From NCBI GenBank assembly GCA_015680685.1, contig MNCI01001410.1, positions 107,498-130,384 of the forward strand: a DNA stretch of 22,887 nt, read 5' to 3'. Positions within the stretch are counted from its first letter, which is position 1, and every line of letters starts with the position of its first letter. The translations under genes and the position numbers were made by a program. This document shows, in pieces, positions 1 through 9,929 of this stretch. The notes under the pieces are model-generated. The model was not told the origin of the DNA. It saw only the letters and a list, made by a program, of their open reading frames with translations, and did no database searches. The DNA comes from Gnetum montanum (Eukaryota; Streptophyta; Gnetopsida; Gnetales; Gnetaceae).

Positions 1-250
1 CTACTGCGGGCACATGGAAAATATTCTATCTCTGGGGTGATCAATCCGCCAGAGCTTCGCTACTTTACGCCTAGGATTTCAAATAAGGGGAATGCCGCCT
101 CTTATTTATAGATATGGCGGCGGACCGCGATATCGCGTACGCGATATCGTAGGGGATGCGATATCGCGGCTTGTGCAATCTGCGTCTCATCACTCGGCAA
201 GTATGGACTATGGCCTACTAAGTCCTAAAACCAACAGCATCATGACTTGC
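1..250. repeat. CpG-rich segment with GCGATATCGC palindromes
   Basis: This segment keeps many CpG dinucleotides, unlike most of the window. CGCGATATCGCG at 126-137 is a perfect 12-bp palindrome. CGCGATATCG follows at 140-149, and GCGATATCGCGG at 158-169 is the exact reverse complement of 125-136. GCCGCC (94-99) faces GGCGGC (116-121) around a TATA-like TATTTATA. It could be part of a young LTR or a regulatory hairpin; no coding sequence is recognised. Confidence 0.55.
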
Positions 251-941
251 TAAGGTATAAAGCTAACAACCTTGTGGCTTAAAAATGGAAAATGTAATGA
301 ATTCTTCTTTTCACCCCTATACCAACATTGTAGCCAGTCTGCCTAATAGCATAGTTTACAAGTTTTACTTAGATGTGTACACCTTGCTTTACAATTATCA
401 TTACATCACACTTTATTTACTAGCTTTAGCTTATAGCCTTGTTAGATTTACCATTCAGGTTTATATAAAACATATGAAACACAAAAATTTGAAGTCAACA
501 CATAGCCAAAGTCACACCATGTGACAATAAAACCATATACATATGACATATAACAAGAAGAACAATACATAGTCATCAACAAGTTTATCAAATGAACGAA
601 ACTAAGTCATGGGAGAAAGAGGGGGCTCATCAAGTACATCATTACCAACTACATCAATGTCATAGCATGAGGCCTACAAACAACAATAAACCAAGTAAAC
701 ATTAGTAACCAATATAGCTATAACACATGATGGTTAAAACCATTAAAAAAACCTCAAAAATAATTAGATAATGAGCACAAAAGGTAGGCTTAATATAATG
801 ATACCACCATGAGTCATTATTAAATGAACATTAGAGCGATACCTCTAAGGCACATGGATGAGATTCATACTCTTTATGCAAATCCTTGAAAAATATGGCT
901 AGATTATATGAAAAAGTAAAATCGAAGCCATTCTCAAGGTG
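251..941. other. AT-rich stretch, nothing recognised
   Basis: A/T-rich DNA with short open frames only (the longest, 285-524 on +, is hydrophobic and matches no family I know). I see no repeat array, RNA gene or splice-consistent exon chain here. Confidence 0.4.
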
Positions 942-1037
942 GCAATTTCATATTCTAAATTCAAATATTAAAGCAATTTCATGTTGTAAATTCAAATATT
1001 AAAGCAATTTCATATTGTAAATTCAAATATTAAAGCA
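942..1037. repeat. 31-bp tandem repeat, three copies
   Basis: Three head-to-tail units start at 942, 973 and 1004, each beginning GCAATTTCAT and ending AAATATTAAA. They differ at a few bases only (ATTCT, GTTGT and ATTGT in the variable part). The constant 31-bp spacing was counted directly. This is a minisatellite with no visible coding role. Confidence 0.9.
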
Positions 1038-1399
1038 CAAAATACATCTAGTGATAATGAGGAGACATTGAGCTTAAAATAGCTTAATATGTTTTCAAAT
1101 CTTCAAACTAGAAAGAGAAAAATGAACTTAAATGTCATCTGAAGTCATCGTACACTGTTAATTTTAGTGCAGCCTTAGAAGCACCGCTAGAAAGCTGCCC
1201 ATTGATAGTAATATCCTCACTGTACTTAATTTTTGTCAGCTTCATACCTCAATTCAACTTTTGGTCTCTGTATCATATATTCGTATTAGCCTATAACCAG
1301 CACAGTGCCAATATCTTTATTCTGGTCAGAATTCATTCCCTATTTCATGAATTTATGGCCAATTGGCCACTGGACTTCAATAATGTAGGCGATAAAACA
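1038..1399. other. Non-coding stretch, nothing recognised
   Basis: Mixed A/T-rich sequence between the 31-bp minisatellite and the GC-rich island. No frame longer than about 66 codons and no recognisable motif. Confidence 0.35.
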
Positions 1400-1800
1400 T
1401 AAAAAAGTCCAAAACGAGGTAGCACAGAAAGAAGAATCACATGCAAGCAAGCATAACGAAAACCTCGCAGACACGTTATTCTCAAGACCACAAAACGCCT
1501 TTTTTCCTCAAAAATACGTTGGCCTATGCTGGCTAGCGGAGTTTTGACGAGGGCAAGCGTATTTAACACCAAATTTCCTCCACGTCCCATGCGCTGTCGT
1601 GGCCTGCCCCATGGCACGCTACCGACCGACCGCTGCTTCTGCCGTCGGCCTGCGGCTGCGTGAAAAAACAAAAAAAACGTGCAAATGGGGCAGGCCGTTC
1701 CATTGCCACCTCGCCCTCGCGCACCGTGCAACCCCGGTAACACCGCTGCTCTGCTGCGCACCCCGCCTATGGAACAGGCAAACAAAACAAAAAAAATTTA
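1400..1800. other. GC-rich, CpG-retaining island
   Basis: Base composition changes sharply here, with CpG sites such as CGACCGACCG and GCGCACCGTGC. GGCCTGCCCCAT (1601-1612) and ATGGGGCAGGCC (1685-1696) form a perfect 12-bp inverted repeat with a 72-base loop. Open frames exist on both strands (1599-1973 + and 1345-1785 -), but they overlap each other and look like by-products of GC content, not recognised proteins. It could be an unmethylated promoter-proximal island, or a recent insertion not yet eroded. Confidence 0.5.
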
Positions 1801-2389
1801 TCAACCTTACCACGGATAGCAACTATTCGAAATTTATTTTAGTTTCTTCTACAGGAGGGTTTGAATTTGAACCAAACATCCATTCACCTTACTCTATCGT
1901 TGTATCTGTTGCAACAACAATGCAGGAACAGGTAGATACTATTCTAGATGAATTTCCATTTGAATTGAATTGATTAAAAGACTGCAAAATCTTCAAAAGA
2001 CCATCACAAACAGACGCAGAGACAAGCAACCCTGCAAATACTTATACACCATGAAACAGAAGCTTGAATGTTCTGCCCAAACTCGTCTCATCCTTTATTT
2101 TATTCTTTTTTGTAATATTATTGCAAACACAAATCCTGTTTACGGTATCCTTGCTCTCTACATACAATGGCAAGCATGAGAACAGTAACTGTTTTGATGT
2201 TGATAATGATGTTGATATGTGCGCCTGCAATTTCTGGAAGTTCTTGCATTAGTGCCAGCACCGTGAAGTAAAACCGTGGGAGCAGCATTAGCAGCAATAA
2301 TAATATTCACATAGAAATAAAAAATTGATAAGAAAATAAAAAAATCTATTAAACATAAATTAAATTTAACACCATTTACCTTTGTTCCA
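1801..2389. other. Non-coding stretch, nothing recognised
   Basis: Composition returns to A/T-rich after 1800. Small open frames on both strands (1970-2179, 2064-2252) do not match a family and show no splice-consistent continuation. Confidence 0.35.
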
Positions 2390-2880
2390 CCTAGTCTATC
2401 ATATTTTATTTCCTTTTAACTGAATTTTATCTTTCCTTTACCTTATGATAACTTTATTTTACCTTATTGTACTAAGTTTTACCCTACCTTTGCCTCATAG
2501 TGATTTTACCCGGTCGAATAGAGCTCCTACCATGGCTCGCTAAGGCTTAAAACTGGCAAAATGTCATCATTTTTCACATCATTTGGCCCCATTTGTTCAC
2601 ATTCTTCCATCACTTGGCATTGTGGACCTTAGTTGACTCGATTTGACATGAGTTGATATCATTTGATGTCAATAGAACCTTATTTGACCTTGTTTGATAA
2701 CATTTTATAGGGTTTTGACCATCATTTGACCCTTGCTTCACCTTGTTCACCTTAACCTACTCCTTTTGATCCCCGTTGATGATGTTTGGACTATGTTTGA
2801 TGATTAAGTTGATGTGTTTTGACCCATCTTTGCATTATTATTAGAGTATTTTACATTACTTTGATATTGTTTAATCATTG
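2390..2880 (+). repeat. Short-period array of element B (inverted relative to 6250-6600 and 13090-13660)
   Basis: Degenerate units of about 10-11 bp read CATCATTTGAC / GATATCATTTGATGTC. On the other strand these match the AAATGATGTC units at 6290-6560. ACCATGGCTCGCTAAGGCTTAAAACT-type sequence at 2529-2554 is the reverse complement, with about two mismatches, of 13345-13370. TAAGGTAAAATAAAGTTA-type sequence near 2440-2500 also has an inverted relative near 13440-13480. It therefore appears to be the same repeat block as in elements A and C, in opposite orientation. Confidence 0.6.
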
Positions 2881-3368
2881 TATTACACAGATGTCACTTG
2901 ATGTGCTTATATTGACATGCAGCAAATGAGCTAGAAAGATGAGGAAGTAGATTTGACTAGCCTTAAAGCCTAAATATGCCCCTCTCGTGATGTTGTCAAA
3001 CCAAGTGGACCTTACATACCCAAACACTCAAGCCTCAAAACCATTCTATCATACAACCTTAACATCCTGAAGTGGCCAGATTGCCATGATCTTAAAGCTA
3101 GGAACATCATGGAGGGTTCCTTAGTTGAAATTGCCATCTAGACCATGATGGTGAGGAGAAAACACATCAAACCAAGTTCCTTGCCAAAACTTCATCCCGC
3201 TCAAGATATTATCAAATCCTTGCAATGCAACACCAAAGCCATCATAGAAACTATAATTACATCTAACATTAACATCTTTGCTTTTACTATGGTTGACCTT
3301 TTATTCGTAGGTTTGAGCAGATGACAAACATTACAACCAATAAAAAGCAAGCCCACATGACCTCCATC

Positions 3369-3373
<5 letters not shown>

Positions 3374-3419
<46 letters not shown>
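3374..3419 (+). repeat. (CT)n microsatellite
   Basis: About 23 uninterrupted CT dinucleotides inside the left arm; the corresponding part of the right arm (near 9500) has none, so it arose or expanded after the two copies split. A single N lies downstream at 3477. Confidence 0.95.
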
Positions 3420-3421
<2 letters not shown>

Positions 3422-3983
3422 TTTCTTCTATTTTTCTTTTATCTCCTTCATCAAGTTTTTTCTACCTTCCCAAATGNCTGTAAGTTTTGTACATCAGATG
3501 CACATTGCACAAATATCTCTGTTGTAACAATAGTAGCCTATGGTGGCCAATGATTTTCTAGTTGTCTCGTGTAGTCCTATGCATTATCTTGTAACAACAT
3601 GTTTCCTTTTTCTTGTTCTCTTGGAATTGTGCTTGCAAGATGAAGCTTGCAAGTCATCACAAAGGTGCAACTCATTATGAAAACAAGTTACCATGTGATC
3701 TTGATGCATAAGATTTGGTTAGCTTGTCCTTCCATATCAAGAGTGCTTGTTTAACATCACTCTTGTTACCCTCCTTGAGCCACTATCCCATAGCCTACTT
3801 GTAACCTTCCTTACCCTAAACAACAATGATGACCGATGCTTGACACTCATGCATTGTGTTCATTTGACATCTCCTTCATCATGCTCCACCATTAAGTTTG
3901 TTGGATGTAATACATCTCATTCAATGATAAAATCAAATTAAGTTTAGCCTTGACAATGAAACCCAATGAAGGTTTCACCTCGC

Positions 3984-4018
3984 AAAAAAAAAGGAATGGG
4001 GGGGGGGGGGGGGGGGGG
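3984..4018 (+). repeat. Poly-A then poly-G homopolymer tract next to an N
   Basis: Nine A residues (3984-3992) are followed after GGAAT by an unbroken run of 21 G (3998-4018), with an N at 4023. A 21-base G run is unusual in this A/T-rich DNA and may be a sequencing or assembly artefact. If real, it is a slippage-prone run. Confidence 0.8.
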
Positions 4019-4710
4019 AAAGNTAATGCAACCATAAAGCTACATCAATGACTCTAGACAAACAAATGGAGGAGCCTAATGGCCAAGGAAACCTTGGAGT
4101 GGAGTGCTACTCCCTCAAGAACATGACTAAGTGACCAATACTTTGAAGCAGGAAGCATGAAGACTATAACAATCAACAAGCATGTCATTGACATACTGTA
4201 ACCATGATGTCAATATGTGGAATTCATTATTAACCCTTGTGACCATTTCCTCACAACCAAATATAGACTTTATCCTATGTCATCTTACTATAACCTTATC
4301 TCATCATCACAAGCACTCTTTGACATCATTCGACAACTACAAAATCAAGCATAGAGAGGAAATGTCAGTAGCAAACTTGCAATGGTGCTTTGGATTCTTT
4401 GTTAATGTCTCTTAGGTTAATCTGAAAAACATCAACAAAGAGGAGTCAACGAAACACCACTAAGAAATTTCATGTTATAGCCTTGTAACCTTTACCATCA
4501 AAAATTGAGGCAGGATTTCATTGTAAAATGTGAGGTTGAGCTACAGTCTCACATACTTTAACTTATTGGGACTAAAAAATGCCTCATAAGTTATTGTTGC
4601 CTCACTTACCAAATGGAAAAGCTATATTAAGTATGTATCTAGGCTTGGGAGGGCTGAAAATGCCTTGGGGGTTATCAAATTTTGGTTTTTCACATTTTAT
4701 GTTGGCCAAA

Positions 4711-5594
4711 GCTAAAAATATGATGGAACCACCTATAGCTAACATAGGAATTATTGGGACTTTCTTTTTCATAGCAAGGCTAGCTTAGTTTCCATGAAGC
4801 CGGCATATCTTTCCAAGGCAAGCATAGTTTTGGTGAAGGTAATGTATTTTTCAAGACCAACTTACTTTTTATAGCACTTAGCATATTTTTGATGGCCTTT
4901 GTACATCAAACTTACCATAAATGAAAAATTACATTATAAATGATGGCCTACCATGCCTGTAAATTATATTAATCTATCATCAATCATGATAGAAATTTAT
5001 AGCTCCAAATCAACTATCATATGACCTAAAAAATAAAATTTGAACACACTAAATGAACTTTCTGGCAATTTGGCAATTGACTGAGAATTAGAGACTCTCA
5101 AAACAATTACATAGCAACAAAAAGTCAAGCAAATTTCCACCATTTTCTCAACCAATGCAATAGATATGAACCTAAGGACCAGCAAGGAGTTTTAGAAGTT
5201 GAAGCTTGGAAGCACTTGGATCATGCAAACGACTACAGGACATAATCTGTTAGTTTAACCAAACTCCAAGCATCATTCAGGCTACTCCTTGTGCATCCAA
5301 GCACATACTTGTACACATTTGAACTTTGTCCTTGCAACATTTTTATTATTTTAATAAAATTTGTAGTTCATTTTTTATACAAGTTCATTTCAAGTTAATT
5401 CTTGTGCTTTCTCTTAGATTATATTTGCAATTTCTATTTACTTTTATTACACCTGTTTACACTTTCTATGTCCCTAAGTGATCAACCAGACTATCTAGGG
5501 TACCTTGGATTCTCTTTCTTGGAGGCCCTTGGGATCGAAGGTCAAATTGTTTCTATCAAAGATCTTCAATTTTCTAGCATTGAATTTTTCCACT
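4711..5594. other. Non-coding stretch between arm B and integrase fragment C
   Basis: No protein family is recognised. A/T-rich sequence around 5340-5470 includes AATAAAA (about 5354) and T-rich runs, like the end of an LTR or a polyadenylation region. A 78-codon + frame (5402-5638) runs into the integrase fragment and is probably fortuitous. A 4579-4788 + frame overlaps the end of the left arm and has no relative I know. Confidence 0.3.
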
Positions 5595-6240
5595 ATGACA
5601 CCTATAATTCAAGAGGCAAAATAGTTTTAGATCCATAAACCAAGCTATAGGTCCATAGCATGTATAAGAGCTATTCTTGCTATTTGCATTTATCAATGTT
5701 TGACTTCTTCTTTAAGATGTGCACAATGACTTTGTTTCTAGCTTTAGCTTGGCCATTTTCTTGTAGATAGTAAGGTGCTAAAAAGAAGTATTTAATGTTT
5801 AGCTATTGACAAAAGGCATGTATTTCCTAGCTACTAAATTACAGTTCATTATCTATAATGATTGTTAAAGGCAGGTCAAAACAAGATGCAATGTTATCCA
5901 ATACAAACTTATAGACTTGTTGTGTTCTTGTTTTCCTCAAAGGGATAGCTTCAAGTCACTCTGTAAAATACTTGATCATGGTGATCATGGAACTATGTCC
6001 TATGAATAATTTAGGCATTGTTGATCCAACTAGGTTAATTCCCCATCATTGGAATGGTCATGTGATCTAAGTGGTGTGTACCTCAGTTGGTGGCACGTGT
6101 ATTAAGTTGTTGCACCATTGATAGGTATCATAGGTTTTAACCTTTTATAGGTAATCATTTTCCATATAGGATCAATAATATTCTAATCCTCTAATCTTTC
6201 TAGTCATGGCTCTAGGTCCTATATGTTCCCTACATATGCA
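5595..6240 (-). pseudogene. Ty3/gypsy integrase fragment (element C)
   Basis: Integrase inserts retrotransposon cDNA into chromosomes. On the minus strand this fragment runs from the end of a zinc-finger-like part (CREHIGPRAM, near 6230-6200) through a linker reading LIHVPPTEVHTT (near 6110-6075) into the catalytic core. The first catalytic Asp appears replaced (WGINLVG where WGIDLVG-type sequence is usual), and the second motif reads IIDNEL instead of IxDNGP. In-frame stops are TAG and TGA. It is a second copy of the integrase at 9926-10620: both share ATGACACCTATAATTCAAG at their 3' ends, and C lacks a short internal segment. The upstream break is abrupt: pol homology stops near 6240 and the 10-11 bp array begins. 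No RT or RNase H is attached. Confidence 0.8.
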
Positions 6241-6249
6241 AAGTAAGGA

Positions 6250-6600
6250 CAAATGAAGGTCAAAACCATACAAAATAAGGTCAACGAAGTTGAATGAGGT
6301 CTTAAGGCTACCAAATGACATCAAATGATGCCAAATAATGGTCAAAATGGTGTCAAGTAACATAAAATGAAGCAAAAAATCTACTAAATGTATCAAAATG
6401 ATGCTAAATAATATCAAACATTGTCAAAATGCTTTAAAAATGATGTTGAATAATAACAAATGATGACCAAATGACATCAAACAATGTCAAATGATATCAA
6501 AATGATACCAAATGATGTTAAGTGATATCAAAATAATACCAAATGATGTCAAATGATGTAGAGTGTGGTTGAATAGGGTTAAACATGGTCAAACATGATA
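6250..6600. repeat. Array of 10-11 bp units (AAATGATRTC)
   Basis: Successive units between about 6308 and 6560 can be cut as AAATGACATC, AAATGATGCC, AAATAATGGTC, AAAATGGTGTC and so on to AAATGATGTC, AAATGATGTA. I count roughly 24 units of 9-13 bp, most of them 10 or 11. The average period is close to one DNA helical turn. The array sits directly upstream (minus-strand sense) of the integrase fragment. Related but more degenerate arrays lie at 2390-2880 (inverted) and 13090-13660 (same orientation). The function is unknown. Confidence 0.85.
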
Positions 6601-7739
6601 AAAAATGGTAAAAAAATAATTATTTTTTTTATTTTATTTTATGATTGAAATAAGATAAAAATTACCAAAAATAGGACATAAGTTAAAATTTAGAAAAAAT
6701 ATACCATAAATTGCTAAAATAGGAAAAAAAAATCTTGTGAAAAAGACTATAAATTGTTAAAACAAGTAAAAATCTTGTGAAAATAAGGAAAAATATTATG
6801 TAAACTAATACAATAAATAAAATTTAATAAAAATAATTAAAATAGATTAAAATTTCATGTAAAGTGGTTGTAAACTACTTGAAAAAGGTTTTTTGCTGGT
6901 CAAACAATTAAAAAAGCATAAATATTGAATTATATCATGTTGGGACTAGTTTCATAGTGTGTGGGTAGTTTGGACTATCATCACAATATGTGGAACCTAA
7001 ATCCCTAGTATGTGAAGAATTTGTAACAACTGAGAATCTTGGTTGCTAGAGAAACTAAGAATTCCAAACGAAATAGCTTTTACCCTAAATCCCAAGGATC
7101 TCTATGAAAAATAGGATCCAAGTTGCCTTGGACAGTTTGGTAGATCACCCATGGACTTTACGAAAGGCAAAACAATGTAATAAAAAATGAAAATGCAAAG
7201 TACATATATGGAGGATAAATTATGCCAAAATTACAGAGATGAATAAAACTTACACACAAATGGAACTATAAACTTTATTTTAGCAAAAATAAAGAAGATA
7301 CAAGAATGTGTACAAGATGGCTTGTGGAAGTAGGGGGTTCACTTTGGTGGGGGTTCAAAGTCCATTCAGATTGCTATGATTAGCTCCACGATTCATATGT
7401 TCTACCACTCCCAATGCTTTAGAACCTTTTCCGCTCCTACACTAGATCTACAATGTTGTTGATGTAAGAGGATGAGAGGTGTGATGGATTTGGTCACAAA
7501 AGTAAACAATTCTAGGATTTTGGGGTTCTAGGTGCTCAGCATTGATGCCAAAACCTCACAAATCTCAAAGGGGGGATAACAAGGGTAACAATGGCTATGG
7601 GCTCCATGATGGGGATTCAAGAAGCTCTATGTGTGCTTAAAGCCCATGAATGTAAAAATGCCTCAAAAATGCAAAAATGTGGAACCCTTTCAAAGTCTTG
7701 GTACTTGGGTTTTATAGGGTTTTGGTTCATAAATTTGGT
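6601..7739. other. A/T-rich non-coding stretch with a small 43-bp duplication
   Basis: Starts very A/T-rich. ATAAATTGCTAAAAT plus a shared AAATCTTGTGAAAA end at 6706-6748 is repeated at 6749-6785, a two-copy imperfect tandem duplication. No coding potential, RNA gene or recognised repeat is seen from 6800 to 7739. Confidence 0.45.
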
Positions 7740-7843
7740 TGCAAATTTTGCTTGATCTCTATTGCAAATTCTACATGATTGCTGCTACAAATTCTACTTG
7801 ATTGTTGCTACAAATTTTGCTTGATTACTAACAAAATTTTGCT
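7740..7843. repeat. 23-bp tandem repeat, about 4.5 copies
   Basis: Units start at 7740, 7763, 7786 and 7809, of the form TRCAAATTYTRCTTGATT plus a variable tail, followed by a partial copy. The 23-bp spacing was counted directly. It lies in non-coding DNA between fragment C and the right arm. Confidence 0.85.
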
Positions 7844-8229
7844 ATGTGGTGGATGTTCAAATCTAGTAGGGTTGCTATGTATGGTAAGTGTTATACCTCC
7901 ATAGCATCAAAGGCATTCCTTTTACTAAAAATAGTAAATAGGAATTTCATCCTCGTTGGCTTCTTCCACCCATGATGGGCCTTTTAATAACAACATTAAC
8001 ATGTAGGATCCTTAGTGAAGTTGATGCTATGCTAGAATCTTGGGCCATGTTGGAGCAATGTTGGGAGGAAGATGAAACACTAAGGGGATAAAGTGGCAAT
8101 GCTAGGGGTAAGGGTTATACCCCCCTCCCCTTCCACATTGAGAATGATTGATGTAATATCCCCCAACATTGGGTGAAGGTGGGCCACACCCTCCAACAAG
8201 TATCTCTAGTGTGGAAAATGTCATACCCC
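7844..8229. other. Non-coding stretch with one isolated relative of the 180-bp repeat
   Basis: Between about 8105 and 8220 the sequence reads TTATACCCCCCTCCCC, then CCAACATTGG, GGCCACACCC and TCTAGTGTGG in sequence. This is the same order of short motifs that marks the repeat blocks at 13730-16540. It is one solitary, diverged copy at the outer end of the right arm. The remainder is unremarkable. Confidence 0.5.
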
Positions 8230-9570
8230 CCATAAAACCCATAAAAATGCCAATTTTGGCTTCTCAAAAGGCATTTTTAACCCCCCGAAGCCCAAATATA
8301 AACATTATATAACTTTTTTTACTTGGACAAAGAGGCTTTGACCACTTATGAAGAATTTTTCAACCCAAAAGTATAAAGTATGTGATATTGCACCTTATGG
8401 ATTACAATTTTCACATTTACAATGAAATTTAGCCTCAGGTTTCATGGGGTGAGGGTTACAAAGGTTACAACATGCATTTTTGATGGTGTTTCATTAGCCC
8501 CTCTTTGTTGGTATTTAAACGATTAATCCAAGATTCACCAACAAGGAATACAAAACACCACTATAGGTCCATCACCAACGTCCCCTCTTTGTGCTTGATT
8601 TAGTCATGTCGAACCATGCCAAAGAGTGCTTGTGATGATGGGATAAGGCTAGGATGAGGAAATGGTAATGAGGTCATATGGAAATGATTATGAGGGTTAA
8701 CAATGCATTCCATAGTTGATGTCATGGCTATGACACTGACATGTTGGATAATTAGTGTTTTAGCATTTCATGTTTTGAAGTGTAGCTCACTCAATAAATA
8801 CATTTGAGAAACCATCCCATTACTTCAAGGTTTCTTCAACCACTAGGCTCCTCCCCTTGCATGTTTTGAATTACTAATTTTTGCTTTTGGTTTCATAGGC
8901 TATTTAAATTCTTGGAAATTTTCTTTCCCATTTTTTATTTTATTGGATTGGAACCTTCATTTGGGTTTCATTGTCAAGGCCAATTCTAACATGATTTTCC
9001 TAATAGATGAGGTGTGTTACTTCTAGAATACTTAATGGCTTTCTCATCAAATAGGATGTATTACACTCAATGAACTTAATGATTTTACAATTGAATAAGA
9101 TGTGTTACATTCAATGGACTTGATGATGGAGCATGATGAAGGGATGTCATAAGGCCATAATGCATGACTACAAAAGATAGGTCAAAATGCTATTTAGGAT
9201 AAGGAAGGCTATAATAAGTCTACGGGTTTGCTTCAAGGAGTGGCAATGGTAATGATGTGGAACAAACACTCTTGGTATAGTAGGACAAGCTCACTGAATC
9301 TTGTACTTTGAGATCACGTGGTGTCTTACTGCCATGATGAGTTACACCTTCACAATGACTTTGGGCTTCATCCTACAACCACAACTCTAATATTGAAAGA
9401 AAACCAAGCAAAGAAAACATATTGTTACAATATAATGCATAAGGCCACATAGAATGATAAAACTAGCTACCATAGATCACCATGTTACAAAGTTTAATAG
9501 TTTCCTTATTGTGCAAAAGATGGGTCATGTAGGCTTGCTTGTTGTTGCTGTGATGGTCATCGATGTAGGT
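8230..9570 (-). repeat. Right arm of the inverted repeat (putative 3' LTR or 3' region of element A)
   Basis: It lies downstream of the integrase on the minus strand, where the 3' untranslated region and 3' LTR of a Ty3/gypsy element belong. The reverse complement matches 3300-4710 block by block, including the shared AAGAGTGCTTGTGATGATG and GGGTTTCATTGTCAAGGC anchors. Homology fades beyond about 9570 towards the integrase. No clean LTR termini, primer-binding site or polypurine tract could be assigned. Confidence 0.65.
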
Positions 9571-9925
9571 TATATGTAATAAGGTTTTAGATAGGAATGA
9601 TTAATTGAATTGGCCATCTCATTCCCATCCATGCCAGCTATCATGAATGCTCTATTGTTGTTGTCTTTGGTGATCAAGAAATACCCTTCCCAATTAACTG
9701 AGAATTTATCTGCATGCTCACAGATGGCCTTGAGAACTAGGTTCCCTTCCTTGATCTTATGTCGGTTTAGGTTATGGTGGTGTTGCTACTTCTACCTCTC
9801 TTGATATTACTCGATGTGAGCAAGCATTTGCACCCATTACTTCTCCATTGAGTCTAGGTCCATGGTACACAGCTTCTTGCATTGTTCATTGTTTATGAAG
9901 TCATATAAGGCTACTCTGAGCAATG
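9571..9925. other. Linker between right arm and integrase, element A
   Basis: Faint, uncertain inverted similarity to 3000-3300. A + strand frame at 9610-9804 is not recognised. It probably represents the 3' untranslated part of element A. Confidence 0.3.
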
Positions 9926-9929
9926 ACAC

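Larger units (their letters stand above)
3300..4710 (+). repeat. Left arm of a large degenerate inverted repeat (putative LTR or 3' region of element B)
   Basis: Read on the minus strand, this arm aligns by eye with 8230-9570 over its whole length. Anchors include GGTTTCATTGTCAAGGC, GATGGAGCATGATGAAG-type sequence, AAGAGTGCTTGTGATGATG (4295-4315 against 8622-8640), AAGGTTTC plus TAGGCTCCTCC, and GTCATGTRGGCTTGCTT. The right arm lies just 3' of the integrase of element A, so this is most simply the terminal part of a second copy in opposite orientation with its pol deleted. Local insertions differ: the (CT)n tract and the poly-G run occur only here. Exact LTR ends (TG...CA) and target-site duplications were not found. 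Confidence 0.7.

Noticed and set aside
1345-1973. Overlapping 146- and 124-codon frames on opposite strands
   Set aside because: They lie over the GC-rich island, where stops are rare by composition, and neither resembles a known protein or continues through splice sites.
3321-3527. + strand frame with a long Ser-Leu repeat
   Set aside because: It is the translation of the (CT)n microsatellite and crosses an N; not a gene.
4579-4788. + strand frame with hydrophobic stretches
   Set aside because: It overlaps the left arm, is not conserved as a frame in the right arm and has no family match I know.
6172-6417. Minus-strand 81-codon frame
   Set aside because: Only its last part belongs to the integrase remnant; the rest is translation of the 10-11 bp array.
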